A program made the translations under genes and the position numbers. A stretch of 64,000 nucleotides of DNA. It comes from Lucifuga dentata (lineage: Eukaryota; Chordata; Actinopteri; Ophidiiformes; Bythitidae). Below are positions 48,001-60,209 of the stretch, one piece after another. The number at the start of each line of letters is the position of its first letter. Position 1 is the first letter of the stretch. Under the pieces are notes generated by a model, which was given only the letters and a program-made list of their open reading frames with translations, had not been told where the DNA came from and made no database searches. The stretch lies in NCBI GenBank assembly GCA_014773175.1, contig VXCM01001437.1:62001-126000 (forward strand), read 5' to 3'.

Positions 48001-48579
48001 AATTTTGTCCCAAAATGGACATAGAGACCTTTGGGAGATAACACATTTACACTTATATCACACTCAGTTTACTTCTTAATACTTACCTATCTGGATTTTG
48101 CATGTGGGTATCAAATATGCTTGACTTCAAGTGACAAAATCTTGATGAAAAAATGCATGGCCATCAAAATTTTACAAAAACCTCTCACATGCCTGTCAAC
48201 AAAGTGACATGGCCAGCAGCGATCCATTTAATTTAACACTGTCCCATGAGCCGGGTAGCAGCCTGTGAGCTACGTTGCTGCCTGAATGCAAGATCTTATT
48301 GGGTGCTAAGATGGCTAAGATGCATCTGGGCACCATATTAACAGGGAGAGGACTTCTGGCTGATGGAATATTGATAAAATGGTTTTTGTTTGCTGCACAT
48401 TGCTTGGAGAGTTGACGGCTCACTGCACTAAATCATAAAGCCCACTTGGGCGTACTGTGGAGTCAATAACCAGTTCTTTTTCTATTCTGGGAATGCACTC
48501 AGTTTGTGGGAGGTCGTCCACTGAAGCAACACTGGTGTTCAAAGAGCCACAGTAATACAGCCCTTCCACTCTGTTATGG
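45090..48579. other. Non-coding, no recognised element
   Basis: 3.5 kb of AT-rich sequence without a recognisable gene. A CAAT tetranucleotide patch lies at 46924-46945 and a short TTCCATAAAAT tandem at about 47151-47167. Confidence 0.5.
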
Positions 48580-48880
48580 ATGACGAATGCCATTGCACAT
48601 TTGTTCTTGATAACTTATATTACTGCAAAATCTTTCAACTCTGCCCCTATATTTCTATCTCTTATGCACACAAGATGCACATTGTCCATCCAAAGAAACA
48701 TCATCTATCATATATCCTGCATTATGTCCTTTATTTGGTTTTATTATCCTCATATCATGTCTGTCAGTATATTTTGAATGTTGGTCTTGTGTTGGTCTTG
48801 TATGTCTCTGCACCTGTGTCACCAGGTCAATACCTGTATATCTTGTTCTTGCTAAATAAAGTGATCGCTATCTGTGTATG
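48580..48880 (+). mobile_element. Probable LINE 3' tail fragment
   Basis: The stretch ends CTTGTTCTTGCTAAATAAAGTG after CTGTGTCACCAGGTCAATACC, a structure typical of non-LTR retrotransposon 3' ends (short hydrophobic-coding T-rich region, then an AATAAA-like terminus). The 135-codon frame here covers this tail and is not a gene. Family not determined. Confidence 0.35.
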
Positions 48881-49588
48881 CTCATGCCATGACAGGCAGG
48901 TACTATATCAAAAAACGCTGCAGATATTTTCCTCCAAACTTAGTGATTTGACAGTTACTGTAAATGCTTGTGGTTTTCCGTGAGAGCAACTGACACGAAT
49001 CTTCGGTGTGAATGAAATGTTTTTCTCTGCATGGTGACAGGTGGGTAGAGCATGTTGGAGCGTTGGCAGTCTGAGCACCAGCAGCAGCAGCGGAGGCTTG
49101 ATCACTGAGGCTGAGAGCAGGAGACGCCCTGCCAGTGTAGATGATGGTGCCAAGAGATGTTGTATCATTACAATTTTCTGCTATAAATTATACAGCAAGC
49201 CTTAAAATCTCAACTCTGGTGTTTCAAACTAATTTAGATGCTGAGTGAAGGGTCATGCTTATTTTAGTGGGCAAGCTTCCCTTTACAGCAGGAGGCTTTG
49301 TGAGATGTTCGATGAAAAGATAAGAAATCTTGGGGAACTCTTTCATTATTAATGATGCTGTATACTGGGCTAATTCTTGGACTAGGAGGGTGATAAGCAT
49401 TCATTAACCACAGATTATGCAGTATTGTAATAAGTAATCAAACAAATTGCCTATAGGTATGAAGCTTATCGCAACATGATGTGAATAGCTGTTTTGTCTT
49501 TGTTACATCATCTTTCACTAAACAGATCCAAAACAACTGAACTGAGCAATACTTAATGCTGAACCAAATTACTGTGTAATGTGAATAT
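48881..49588. other. Non-coding, no recognised element
   Basis: Contains a CAGCAGCAGCAG patch at 49079-49091. No gene recognised. Confidence 0.5.
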
Positions 49589-49800
49589 CAAGTCAAGTCA
49601 ATTTATACAGCTCAATATCACATGCAACACATGCAATGACGCATCAGTGGTGCCACAAGCAGGCTAAGCTCTCTAAGAAAACAAGTAAAAAACTCAGTAA
49701 AAAAAAAAAAAAAAAAAAAAAAAAGAAAAAAAAACATGGTATGTAAGGAAAACAAACTAGAAGAAACCTTGGGAGAAGCAATTCAGAGAGGGATCCTAAC
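49589..49800 (+). repeat. Teleost interspersed repeat with internal A run
   Basis: CAAGTCAATTTATACAGCTC, AATATCACATG, then an A-rich centre (49699-49734) and AGAAACCTTGGGAGAAGCAA, CAGAGAGGGATCCTAAC in order. From memory this is the layout of a very common percomorph repeat (its usual form reads GCCCAATATCACAAAT ... GAAACCTC-GGGAGAGCAACTGAGGAGGGATCC). Sequence to about 50065 may be a continuation. Confidence 0.55.
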
Positions 49801-50079
49801 TACTTGAATGGTCAGGTGCAGCAATAAGAGGCGTAATTGAGTAAGTGAGCAAATTACAATTGAAACAAAAATATAATCATGCAGGAAGGTATAAAAACAG
49901 CAACTGAACCCTGACCTGGAAAGAATATCTTGAATCCACAGAGATCAATCTAAGACTATTGAAACTGGTGAGATGGTAGTGAGAGAGTAGCATAGAGTCC
50001 AGTGAAAGAATCAAATGAATGTCCACCAGTGGGAGTAGTCTTCTTCCTGTGTTACCCTGTCCAAGGTTAATAAGGCAGT

Positions 50080-50115
50080 GGGGGGGGGGNNNNNNNNNNG
50101 GGGGGGGGGGGGGGG
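50080..50115. repeat. poly-G run with a 10-N gap
   Basis: Ten G, ten N (50090-50099), then sixteen G. The only multi-base gap in the window; G runs are hard to sequence. Confidence 0.95.
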
Positions 50116-52015
50116 TATAACTTGAGGATGGATGAAACAGTTGTGCATAGTGCTGAACCAAGTTTTTCTATATTTAGCTTATTGTTTTTCTGGCCCACAT
50201 TCAGACTGTATGGTTGAGTGTTTGGCTCTCCTATATAAAACTACAGCTCTTTTATTCTGTTCTACTGTTTACCCTGTTTACTTGTATAAGTATTTATGTC
50301 ACCTCATATGCATTTTGATGTTGCATTGCACTATAGGTTATGTATTTCTGTGAAAGCCCAGCTAATGCTTACTAACACATTAGCCAACTTGATATATCAG
50401 TGAAGTTCTTTTGCTCTGATTGGTCAAAAATTGCATGAAGCAGTTTAAAGCAGTGCTGAAGTAGAGATGTATTGATGTGTATTTAAGGCTGTTTTTTTTC
50501 CTGACTTTCACATCCTCTGATTTTTTAAAATGATAATATTTGCTTAAAACGATTTTCCCCCGATGTTAACATCCTAACACAAAGTTGTTGTGTTTTGGCT
50601 ACACAAGGACATGGTTCACCACGGTTTACAGTAAACAAGGTCATGTCATTGTCCAAATATTCTGCTGAGAAAACTGAGACAAAATGCAAATGAGTGTCCA
50701 GAGACAGAAAAAATAAACACAATTAATCTACTGAGAGGTGTTCTGGAAATCATATTTCTGCAATCTGATTTTCATACTGATTTCTCTATTCTCATATTGA
50801 TTTTATTCCTTTTTTTCCCAATATTCAACACACAGATAAATTCCCCAAGAAAGGGTGTAATGCACAGAAAGTTCACGCTGTCCCTCCCTGATCCTGCTGG
50901 GATCTTAACTTGGAGTTAAAGGTCAAAAATATTGCCCCTGAACCACATGTACACTCCTAATGTTTTGAGAAATATAACCCAAATAATTACAACAATAAGT
51001 ATAGTACAGTATAATATTGAGTATTTTGAAGGTGTGTACATCAAGATAACTCATGAGTAATTGTGTTTCCTGGAAAAACAACACATCAGAACACCAGAAG
51101 CCCCAGATTGATGTGATGTGTTTGTCTGTGCGTCTGATTGCTGGACTCAATGCTGAGACAATATCTCAAGGGGATGAATATGGGAGGGCTGTGATGTGTT
51201 TATTTATAGAGAACAATGAGCCTAATTGGTAAATTGGTCTGATGATTGATTTACTATTGAGTTTGGTGTCCTCTGGCTGGACTCCGAGGTGAGGGATGTC
51301 TTGAAATAGCAGGGATGACAGCGAGGAGAAAGAAGAGCCAATACTTTTCCCAGAGTGCAAGATCCTCCTATTAACAGCCCTGAGTCTCTCTGAGAGTTCA
51401 GCTCACTGTAAGCAATTAGACACATCAAGGTTAGAGCACAGTCTGGCTGTCACCAGGCTGAACCAAAGCCTGTTTTGAAGAGGGGTTCTTTTTCATCATC
51501 CACTGAGGAGGCTCTAAAAAGCTTTTTATTTGGTGTTTTTCATTGCCTCTTTTTGATTCATTCAGCACATACAATAAGTGATCTAAGGTCATTTTAGCAT
51601 CCAGACAGAATGTAGCTATGATGTAGGTCTGTCCCAATAGTCGAAAATGTATAAAAGTATGAAGAGCTTCAGGGCCTGATGATCCCAACTGTGATGAATC
51701 AGATCTATCAAAGCACAGCACGGCCACGCCTTGTTCAGATTTCATGTCTGTGTAATTAACCATGTCCCACTGTCCCCTTTAAATTTGCTCTGCAGCTAAA
51801 TGCAAGCCTAACTTCAATAACTCTTATGTCTAATGGTCAATCTAGTTTTTTAATAGAAGTGTTGTTTCAACAAATGGGGTTAAACTGCTCTATGGCAGAC
51901 AGCCCCCGTTATATGACTTGATAGGCGCGGATAAATCATGACTTTATGCATAACAGTATTCCGCCTCATTCAGAGGACTGCTCAGGGGCCTATCTGCTTC
52001 CTGGCTCCAGGTTTG
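50116..52015. other. Non-coding, no recognised element
   Basis: No gene recognised. The minus-strand frame at 51431-51763 (110 codons) has no known domain. Confidence 0.5.
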
Positions 52016-52148
52016 AAATTCAATTACCCGCTGCTCTGGGTAGCTGCTGGCTGGAAGCAAATCATGGATCTGAGGTAAGGTNAAATTCAATTACCCGCTG
52101 CTCTGGGTAGCTGCTGGCTGGAAGCAAATCATGGATCTGAGGTAAGGT
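52016..52148. repeat. Exact 66-bp duplication around a single N
   Basis: 52016-52081 equals 52083-52148, with N 52082 between. This is non-repetitive sequence, so an unmerged contig overlap is the simplest reading. Confidence 0.93.
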
Positions 52149-52606
52149 TTAATGGATTTGAAATATAATTTAGCTCTAGCTTGGCTCCTTAGAGACAGGT
52201 CACCATTACCCATAACCATATTAGAGGTAATCAAAGACTCTCCTGAATTTGTTACCTTGGCTTCCAGCAAGCACCTTGAGTGTTCCATGTTTTTTCAACT
52301 CAGATGAATTTAAAGGGCACGTTGTAAAAAAACAAAACAAAATGTGGACATAAATCATGGGTTTATCTTCTATGTACATTTATTATGAAAGGAATACAAC
52401 TATTATAGCCTTATAGTGAGAGCAACCATTGGTGAAACAAGGAGAGTTTTCATTGTTAGCGACTTCCTAAGACATAAGCAGCCATTAAGGGAGGCTCAGC
52501 CTGGCCATCGTATTTTTAGCTACTGGACTGATGTGACACAGCAAATACACTTTGGTTCACTTTGGCTACCCGCTGGTCCTTTGCTCTAATTGCAGATTGC
52601 GGCTTA

Positions 52607-52729
52607 TTGCTTGGCCTTTCTTCCCAAGAAACCTTTTTTTTTTTCTCTTCACTACAGAATCTCCCCANTTGCTTGGCCTTTCTTCCCAAGAAACCTTTTT
52701 TTTTTTCTCTTCACTACAGAATCTCCCCA
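52607..52729. repeat. Exact 61-bp duplication around a single N
   Basis: 52607-52667 equals 52669-52729, including the same eleven-T run, with N 52668 between. Probable assembly artefact. The open frames that cross it are therefore spurious. Confidence 0.93.
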
Positions 52730-54797
52730 TCCTCAGACACCTGTTATTAATTCTCTCCTGTTTAATCAGAGACCTGGGAGGTAGCAGCTGCTCCTCAGGC
52801 TGTGAGGATGACAAATGAAATGCCAGGTTAGAAAAATGGACTCAAATTCATCCTCTCCTGGAATTTGTGTTCACATCCATGCATTGTTCTTCTTCAAGGA
52901 TAATGGATGGCATGGGCTTTTAAAAGTGCAGTGTAGAATTCCAATAAATAGTTAATGTTGCAAAAAGTCACCCATTATAGCTCTCTGGTACTTTACAGGT
53001 TTTGAAAGAGCTTATTCCATTTATCAGGTTAATGCCAGATATGGAAGGAAACAATGGATGATAAACCCAAGACATAAAACCATCACTGTCATCAGAATGC
53101 ATCTAAGAAAAGATTGATAAAGAAAATGATAAATCTGAAGAGTGAATAAGGCAGAAATAATGCCCCTTTTATCCTATTTAAAGCCTTCTTTTGCATATAA
53201 ATAGGGCTCATCCTAATAAGTTTTTAAAATCCTTTTGCTTTGCTGTCTTTCCTCCATCAGTGAAGCTACCTGGAAATGTCAGCGTCACTATCTTCCATAC
53301 AAATACAATCCGCCGCCGCTGCATTGTGTAGCAGACAAAACTAAGACAGCAGAACTGTATATATTTCAGATGTACTGTAACATTTCCATAAAAGCTACAC
53401 AGTTAATTAATGTTCCCTGGTGTAGCCATAACAGTTGTTGAGACTGCAGTTTAACATTCCACATTTTGAAAATAACAAATATTGTTCTAAATGGATTAAT
53501 CATTCATATTTCTTCTTAGTCTTACTCAAATGTCGGCTTAATGAACATGAATAAAGAAGATGTATGTGCAGGCTTACAAACATGCTAAAAATGTTTCAAT
53601 GAAACATTTTACAGGGTGTAAAAGTGTTAACTGGGCATTGCATCATTAGAAAGGAAAAGCAGCCCTAAATTCTTGACTGGTTGCACTTTCAAGTGTCTGA
53701 GAAGGGAAGGCATGTTTTTCTCTTGTCAAGTGGCATTCGATACAGAATGGAAAGGAGTTGACCTTGTCCTGCCAGCCACTCTGAAGTTCTGACTGAAGTC
53801 TTAGATCTACTCCTACTGCTTGCTAAAGCTTTAGATGAGCTTTGTGAAATGATGTTAGCTAAAGCTGTGGCTCAACAAAAAATTGTTCACTTTCATTGTG
53901 CCATTTTGAAATGGTCTAACAAAGTGTCTTATTTTGATATAAATTAAGTAACTTTTCATATGCATACTCAAGTTTGGGAGTAACGAAATAGCATAGCTCA
54001 GTTTTATAGTTGACATAATATTACTTGTCCAAATGTTACTGAACAGTCCTGCCTGCTGTATTCAGTTGACATATTGTATAGATTTCTGTGTTCGTACTTT
54101 TATTTAGGGGTCTATTCTGAAATCTTTGCAGCGCTTTAATTTGCAATATATACATTGATCCACTTCTGCTCTCTCTTGCTGCGACACCACTGTGCACACC
54201 GAGTGAAAACAGATCATTTCAGGTACCCTCTCTTTAAGGCTTCCTCCTCAATACACCTGCTCCTTTCTGATTGGCCAGCAGCTTCAGACCTGACCTGGCA
54301 ACACCCAAGGACTGTGATACAGATGCTGGCGAAACACTCACTCATCAGCCTTGTACTTCTTAGGTGTGTAAGCAGGTAAATTCAACTACATGCTGATGTG
54401 AAAATGTTAAGGAAGTGAAAGAATCAAAAATAAAACATTCATGGCAGTTTTGGACCGATGCGTTTCTTATCTTACTGGATGCATTTCTGAACCTCAAATT
54501 TGGGAACTCTGACAATGTCTGACACATATTTCCTAACACATACGGCACTTCCTACCAACTTCCTGCAGTTTTATTACACCATAAAAATTAAGGAAAATAA
54601 AAAGGAGCATAATTTGACCACTTAAAATAATATCAGATTATACAGTAGTTTACTGTTGAAGTTATCAAGTCATGTTACATCTCTGCTTAGTGAGTGTTTA
54701 TGGTGTCATCTGTGGTTTTGAAATATTTTTGCTTTTTAAACATTCTCAAAGAGATTTAAAAAAAAATATGTATGGGAATGAAACCAATCCATTCTTT
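52730..54797. other. Non-coding, no recognised element
   Basis: No gene or element recognised in about 2 kb. Confidence 0.5.
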
Positions 54798-54830
54798 AAA
54801 AAAAAAAAAAAAANTAAAAAAAAAAAAAAA
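54798..54830. repeat. poly-A run containing a single N
   Basis: A homopolymer with N at 54814, a probable contig join. Confidence 0.9.
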
Positions 54831-57367
54831 CACTCTCAAATTCACAGCTTGCCCATTTTTGGTTGATAACTGTGTGCAATTTACAGCTGCCTGATAGCAC
54901 AGCACCACATGCAGTCATGAATAAAGTAATGACCATTTAAACAGATGAAAATGAGGACAGTATGTTTCAATCCTCATGGATTATGCTGTCTTAACATCAG
55001 AACTGCAGCTGACTGGGGAGCCATCCCATTCTGTTTCATTTGACAGCTAACTCATGCTGCTGCCTTCCTATCTCATGACAATAGGGTGTGATAATGTAAT
55101 ACCAGCCAATAGAAAGCATTCCATGAATTTCAGACACTCCAGTTGTCATTCAGAGTCCTTGCTCACTTGAATTTTCACTCCAACTGTTTTTTAATCTTTG
55201 AAAAGAGACTGCCAACCAGGCTTTCTGCATTGTAATGCACATTAAAGTCCTGAGCATGAAACCTTAACAGGGTCAGAGTGTTTTAAAAAACAGATATAGG
55301 GTATCAACATTTTAGCGATGATTCTGAGAAATGCAAGAAGTTATGTATCTCAGGTTGCAATGAGCAGACTTACTGTGGGTGTGTTTCACAATCAAAAAAT
55401 GACAAATAAAGCATCAGGTTCAGTATTCCTGCAGAATTGGATTTCTCTCCTCCATACCGACCTTGATATGACACAGCGACTGTCATCAGGCGTAAAAATG
55501 AACAGAAACCTTCAGACGTTGCAAATCTAAAGGTTTCAGCTGTCCTCACCAATAGTCTTTCTGTACTTCTAACATGGCTCAGTCTACTCAAGGTATAGAA
55601 TGAATCAAATCTGACAACTCTCATTTCAGAAAACTAATACCATTATCATAAGTAAAGTTGAAGGAAACAGCTCATGAATCTTTTTTTTTCCTTTACGAGT
55701 GACATTTAAGCATCTTGTTAAAACAAGATAAAATTTCCTTAAAGAAAGGAGCTTGACTTTTTGTTTTAATGAGCCAAAGCATTTGGAAACCTCATACCTA
55801 GCTAAATTTATGAACATAAATATTAAATACAGGGCTGATGCAGTGAGAAATAGCTATTGGTAGGATGTTACAGCGTGGGCATGTTCGGTGACTTCAAAGC
55901 CAACAGTTCAATCAGAACTATCCATATTGTGCAGAAGCAGCCCACGATCAGGTGGTAATCAGGCTGCGGTGAGTTGTGTGTGTACCCGGGCTGCTGGATA
56001 ATCACAATGGGCCAATGAGCTGGTGAGTAAGGCCTGTGTGGGTCTCTGTCCTCAGGGTATTTGATCACTGTAGGAGGACGGCATTGAGGCAGAGCAGAAG
56101 AAATAATCAATGGCACCAGGCTTTAAACTAATAATAAAAGGGATGAAGAAACAGCCAAATTTCTGAGATTTGTGGAAGGGTCTTCCAAAGGGTCTGCCAG
56201 ATAACCAATGGAAAGATAATCAGCATGATGCCTGTATTACATCTTTCTGTTGAGTAGCATTAAGATATAAACATATATGTTAGTGATTCTACACTCACAG
56301 TGACTCACTGTGATCATGTGTCCATCATGGCTGAGACATCGATCAATGGCTCCCTTACTGGATTTGGCAGCTTTGAGAGAGCAGGGAGTGATGAAAAGCT
56401 GGCATCTTTATGTAACTGACAAAATAATGAAAAAATCCAAGGCCAAGCCACTGGGAGTGACACGTTTGAGATGTGGCGGCATCAAATCCATTGAGCTGCC
56501 AGTGGAACATGTCCTTATAGAGCTGCTGCCTCAGCCAATGCCATTACTCCTTTGTGAAAAATAACTGGAGGCTTGAGTTCCTGAAACCTTTAATACCATT
56601 TGAGAAGGCTGGCAGATTGAAGCAATTTTTCCCAGGCTTGTATTGTTTTATGAGGTCACAGTCGGGCTTTGGATTTGGCTCCATGCCGATAATGTCGCTG
56701 AGGCATCACACCGGCAGACAGCCAGACAGATATATCAGTCAGCCCGCTAGAAATGCATACAACATGTGGTTGACAAAGGTATGACTTTAAAAACCATTAT
56801 TAAAAGACATTAAAATCATCCTACGTAATTCCCTTGTTGTGAGTCACTAAAAGTCTCCTGTAGTTACGGAAAAAGACTATGATTCATTTACGATAATTGG
56901 CTAAAGGAAAAGGCCAGTGTTATTTTAATTTTTCTTAATGCCAACAATTCCTATGAAAAAAAAACAATGATTTTAATCCAAACGTAGATAGTCAAAGCCT
57001 GATATATATAGAGAGGTGACACATTAAGACTGAAACAGCTCTTAATTTTCATGTGATGATATGTTTTATGAATTCTTTACCCACGTGTAAATAAGTAGAA
57101 GCGTTAGTAACACTTCTTTCAAGGCAAACACCTTAAAGATGCTGGTAACAGGTGTTTATGAATGAAGCTATTTGCCTTTATCAACATGCTAAGTCTGGTG
57201 CTGTGTTTTATGACGCCCTCCTTTATGTTGGTTTTCTTAAAATTGTCACACATATAGCTCCTCTGTCTGCCAGAGAGCTTCACTGTATTCCAAAAACTAT
57301 TAAAACTGGAGCCAAACCATTGATTTGAATGACATGTTATATCTCTATGAAGAACACAGCCATTCCA
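54831..57367. other. Non-coding, possible conserved block
   Basis: No gene recognised. The stretch 56300-56770 is GC-balanced and carries two overlapping plus-strand frames (84 and 76 codons) without known domains. It is a candidate for conserved non-coding sequence only. Confidence 0.4.
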
Positions 57368-57468
57368 TTTTTTTTTTTTTTTTTTTTTTTTGTACAAGCT
57401 TTGCAAACAAATCCATGCTGTGAATCCAAGTAACATATGCCTTCTGGGTTCTGCAGCAACTCATCAAA

Positions 57469-57500
<32 letters not shown>

Positions 57501-57583
57501 AGCAGCTGAAAATACTTCAAAACACACTGAATAACATTTGGTAAACCTTTATTATGACCTCTTTTTTTTTTTTTTTTTTTTTT
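57368..57583. repeat. poly-T runs and a (GT)n microsatellite
   Basis: T runs at 57368-57391 and 57562-57583 flank a GT run at 57471-57495. Confidence 0.95.
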
Positions 57584-60074
57584 AACAACACTGATTTTCA
57601 TTATTCAAAAACAACACTATAAGCCTTTGAGGTATATTATAAGAGATTTGTCTACAGTTGGAACAAATGGGCTTTTCACCGAACAAAGCAGACAGGAAAT
57701 GAAAAATTATAATGTATTGCAGGCAAACTAATATAAAGCTGGTTTTAAGTTTTTTATGTGATTTGGTGACTATAAGAAAAATATAAAATATAATCAGCTT
57801 TTACCTTTAATGATGTTTTATAATTTTTTTTTTTTTTTTTTTTTNTTTTTTTTTTTTTTTTTTTGTAGGAAAATTACCAAACCCCAAAAAAGAACATAAC
57901 TGAATCTCAGTGAACTCAGAAAAATGGTGCGACCAGCATTCTACCAGTTTTGGGTACATCTGTCATGGATTAGCTTCTGTTTGGATTATAGATTGTTGTT
58001 TATCCTTCATATGTCCCTTGCAGTCATTTGTGTATTAGTTATCTGCGGAAAACTACCATAATGACTCTAGAGACTCTGCCTATAGCTCAAATTCTGCGAA
58101 ATAACACAAAACTTTTTTTCAGCTTTACATGCCATTTAAATTCTGCTTCGACTGGCAAATTCTTCCCTCCTCCCTAAAGAAGACTAAAAATTAAGCTTGT
58201 TGATACAAAAAAAAATGATACTAGAGCGCATTAATGTTTAATGCTATATCTTATTGTCTGCTCTCTTTAATCCTTCCATCAGAGGTTCTTCTCATTGCAC
58301 ATAAATCAATTTGGAAGATTAGCTTTCATTAAAAACCTTATGAAGATACTGCTCTGTCACTAGACATCGATCCTTCAACACAAAGAGCTACTGTACTCAT
58401 TCAGTTCCATTTCAGTGGTCGGTGCTCTGCCCCACACAAACTCACAAATGCATATGCGTGTGTGTGTATGTGTGTGCAGATGCAGCAAAACAACACACCA
58501 GCACAATAGAATCTTCACATTGAGCCTATCATTAATGAGGCGGGGTTGGTAAGAGCTGGGTTATATTCAGGTCTAGCTGTTTGGCTGTGAGCCGTGGGAG
58601 GCTGACCCTGATAAATCTCCACTGACTATGAGGCAGCATGGCCGCATTTTGTAGCAACAAGCTCATGGTATGGGGCTCAATTTATGTGGGAAGACCGCTC
58701 TGCTTTGGAGCGTGAGATGGGAGCCGAGCGGGTGGACCGTGCCGCAGCAAACAGCTCGACTCGTCTTCTGTGACAGAGTTGTCTCAAAACGCTGTGGCAG
58801 CTGACGTGTCATGTCGCTGCCCTGTGAAAATCAAAGACATATAATAAACAAGCTGCGTGGAGAAGGGGGAATTCAAACCAACGTCACTGTGACTGGAACA
58901 CAGATTGGAGGATCATCCCTGCTGAGGTTTTGATTACATTGTGATCTGACAGGGATCACGCAGCAAAAAGCAGCAGATTTCAGCTCATACTCATTCTCAC
59001 AGTATAACGGTGTGTACAAACTCAACCATCAGCCATTAATTAATACTCAAGCTGTTATGTGCACGACAAATCATTTTTAGACAATTTTCTGACATGTGAT
59101 GGGTTATTTTTTGAGACATTTGCTGAAAAAATGTGTCTAATATTTTGGGGAAACATATTTTGGGTTATTTTTCAGCACAGACAGCTATCAGCGGCGGCTG
59201 ATGTTTCTCCTTAGCATTTCTTTATCATCATTCAAACCCAGTAAAATCAACTGGCTCGTGTGTGTTGAAAAGACTGCAGGTGAAGTTAAAAATGACTGTG
59301 ATGGCACAGAAGAAACAGAAAACCAAGAAACTCTCAAGATCTTGTTTTTTTTTATTTTTTATAATGATTCACTCTTATCTTATCACTCACAGTCTTATCA
59401 AGCATCATATGTCCTAGATATACTAATGTCTTTCCAAGATTACTGGCCTTCATTTGTCGTAGTAAGTAAGTGAAATAAGGCAATGAGGTATTTAATCTGT
59501 TTTTCAGCTACAGCGGACTCAGGAAAAAAAAAAAATGAAAAGTGGATTGAGTGGTTATTAGGCAAGAATTAGAGCAATTTTGTTATTGAGTCCTGAAAAT
59601 CTTATTTTATTAAAACAAGTCAGGAAAATCTGACGAGAAAGCAAAACTTTTTACCAAAGACAATAATTTTGTGTTTTAAAGATACTCTCACCACTGTTAA
59701 GCTTGTTAATTGCCTTTGTTGCATTGCATTGTGGAACTATATTGTCCAACAAATGCCTACTATTATCTTTCAGGATACTTAATTTTGTCACATTTACATC
59801 ATTAATACACCACAAACTCAAACCACGATTAGTATGCAGTCTGCCGCATGGAATTGGGACATAAAATTGCGTATTGATATTGCTTGATTTTTAGGCTTTT
59901 TAGATAATTTTACTATTTGACATTTGCTTGCTTCTTGTAGGGGATTATTTTCCTATGTACAGGCTCCAGGATACTTTATATGAAGTAGAACTTTCAGGTT
60001 CAAAAGACATCTTTTGAGGCTTACAACGCTGTGATCAAGGCTCTCTGTCTTTTTGAACTGTCTTTTGTCTTTTC
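57584..60074. other. Non-coding, possible conserved block
   Basis: It contains a T run with N at 57845 (57826-57864). The block 58530-58850 is GC-richer with long non-repetitive stretches and may be conserved. No gene recognised. Confidence 0.4.
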
Positions 60075-60111
60075 TGCTGCTGATATGATTGGTCCAATCA
60101 TATCAGCAGCA
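60075..60111. repeat. Perfect 18-bp-arm palindrome
   Basis: TGCTGCTGATATGATTGG is followed by one T and then its exact inverse. It includes an inverted pair of ATTGG/CCAAT boxes. Confidence 0.95.
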
Positions 60112-60133
60112 ATGGGAGAGATCAGAAGCAGAA

Positions 60134-60209
60134 ACAAAAAAAAAAAAAANAAAAAAAAAAAAAAATGCATGCATTATGATGATCACATGATTATGCATGC
60201 ATAATCATG
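60134..60209. repeat. poly-A run (with N) and a 24-bp perfect palindrome
   Basis: An A run with N at 60150 is followed by CATGATTATGCA and its inverse TGCATAATCATG at 60186-60209. A partial match (TGCATGCATTATGATGATCA) precedes it. Confidence 0.9.

Noticed and set aside
48576..48983. 135-codon plus-strand frame
   Set aside because: Covers what looks like a LINE 3' tail ending in AATAAAGTG; no domain recognised.
52552..52818. Several overlapping frames with internally duplicated peptide
   Set aside because: The duplication is the 61-bp assembly artefact around N 52668.
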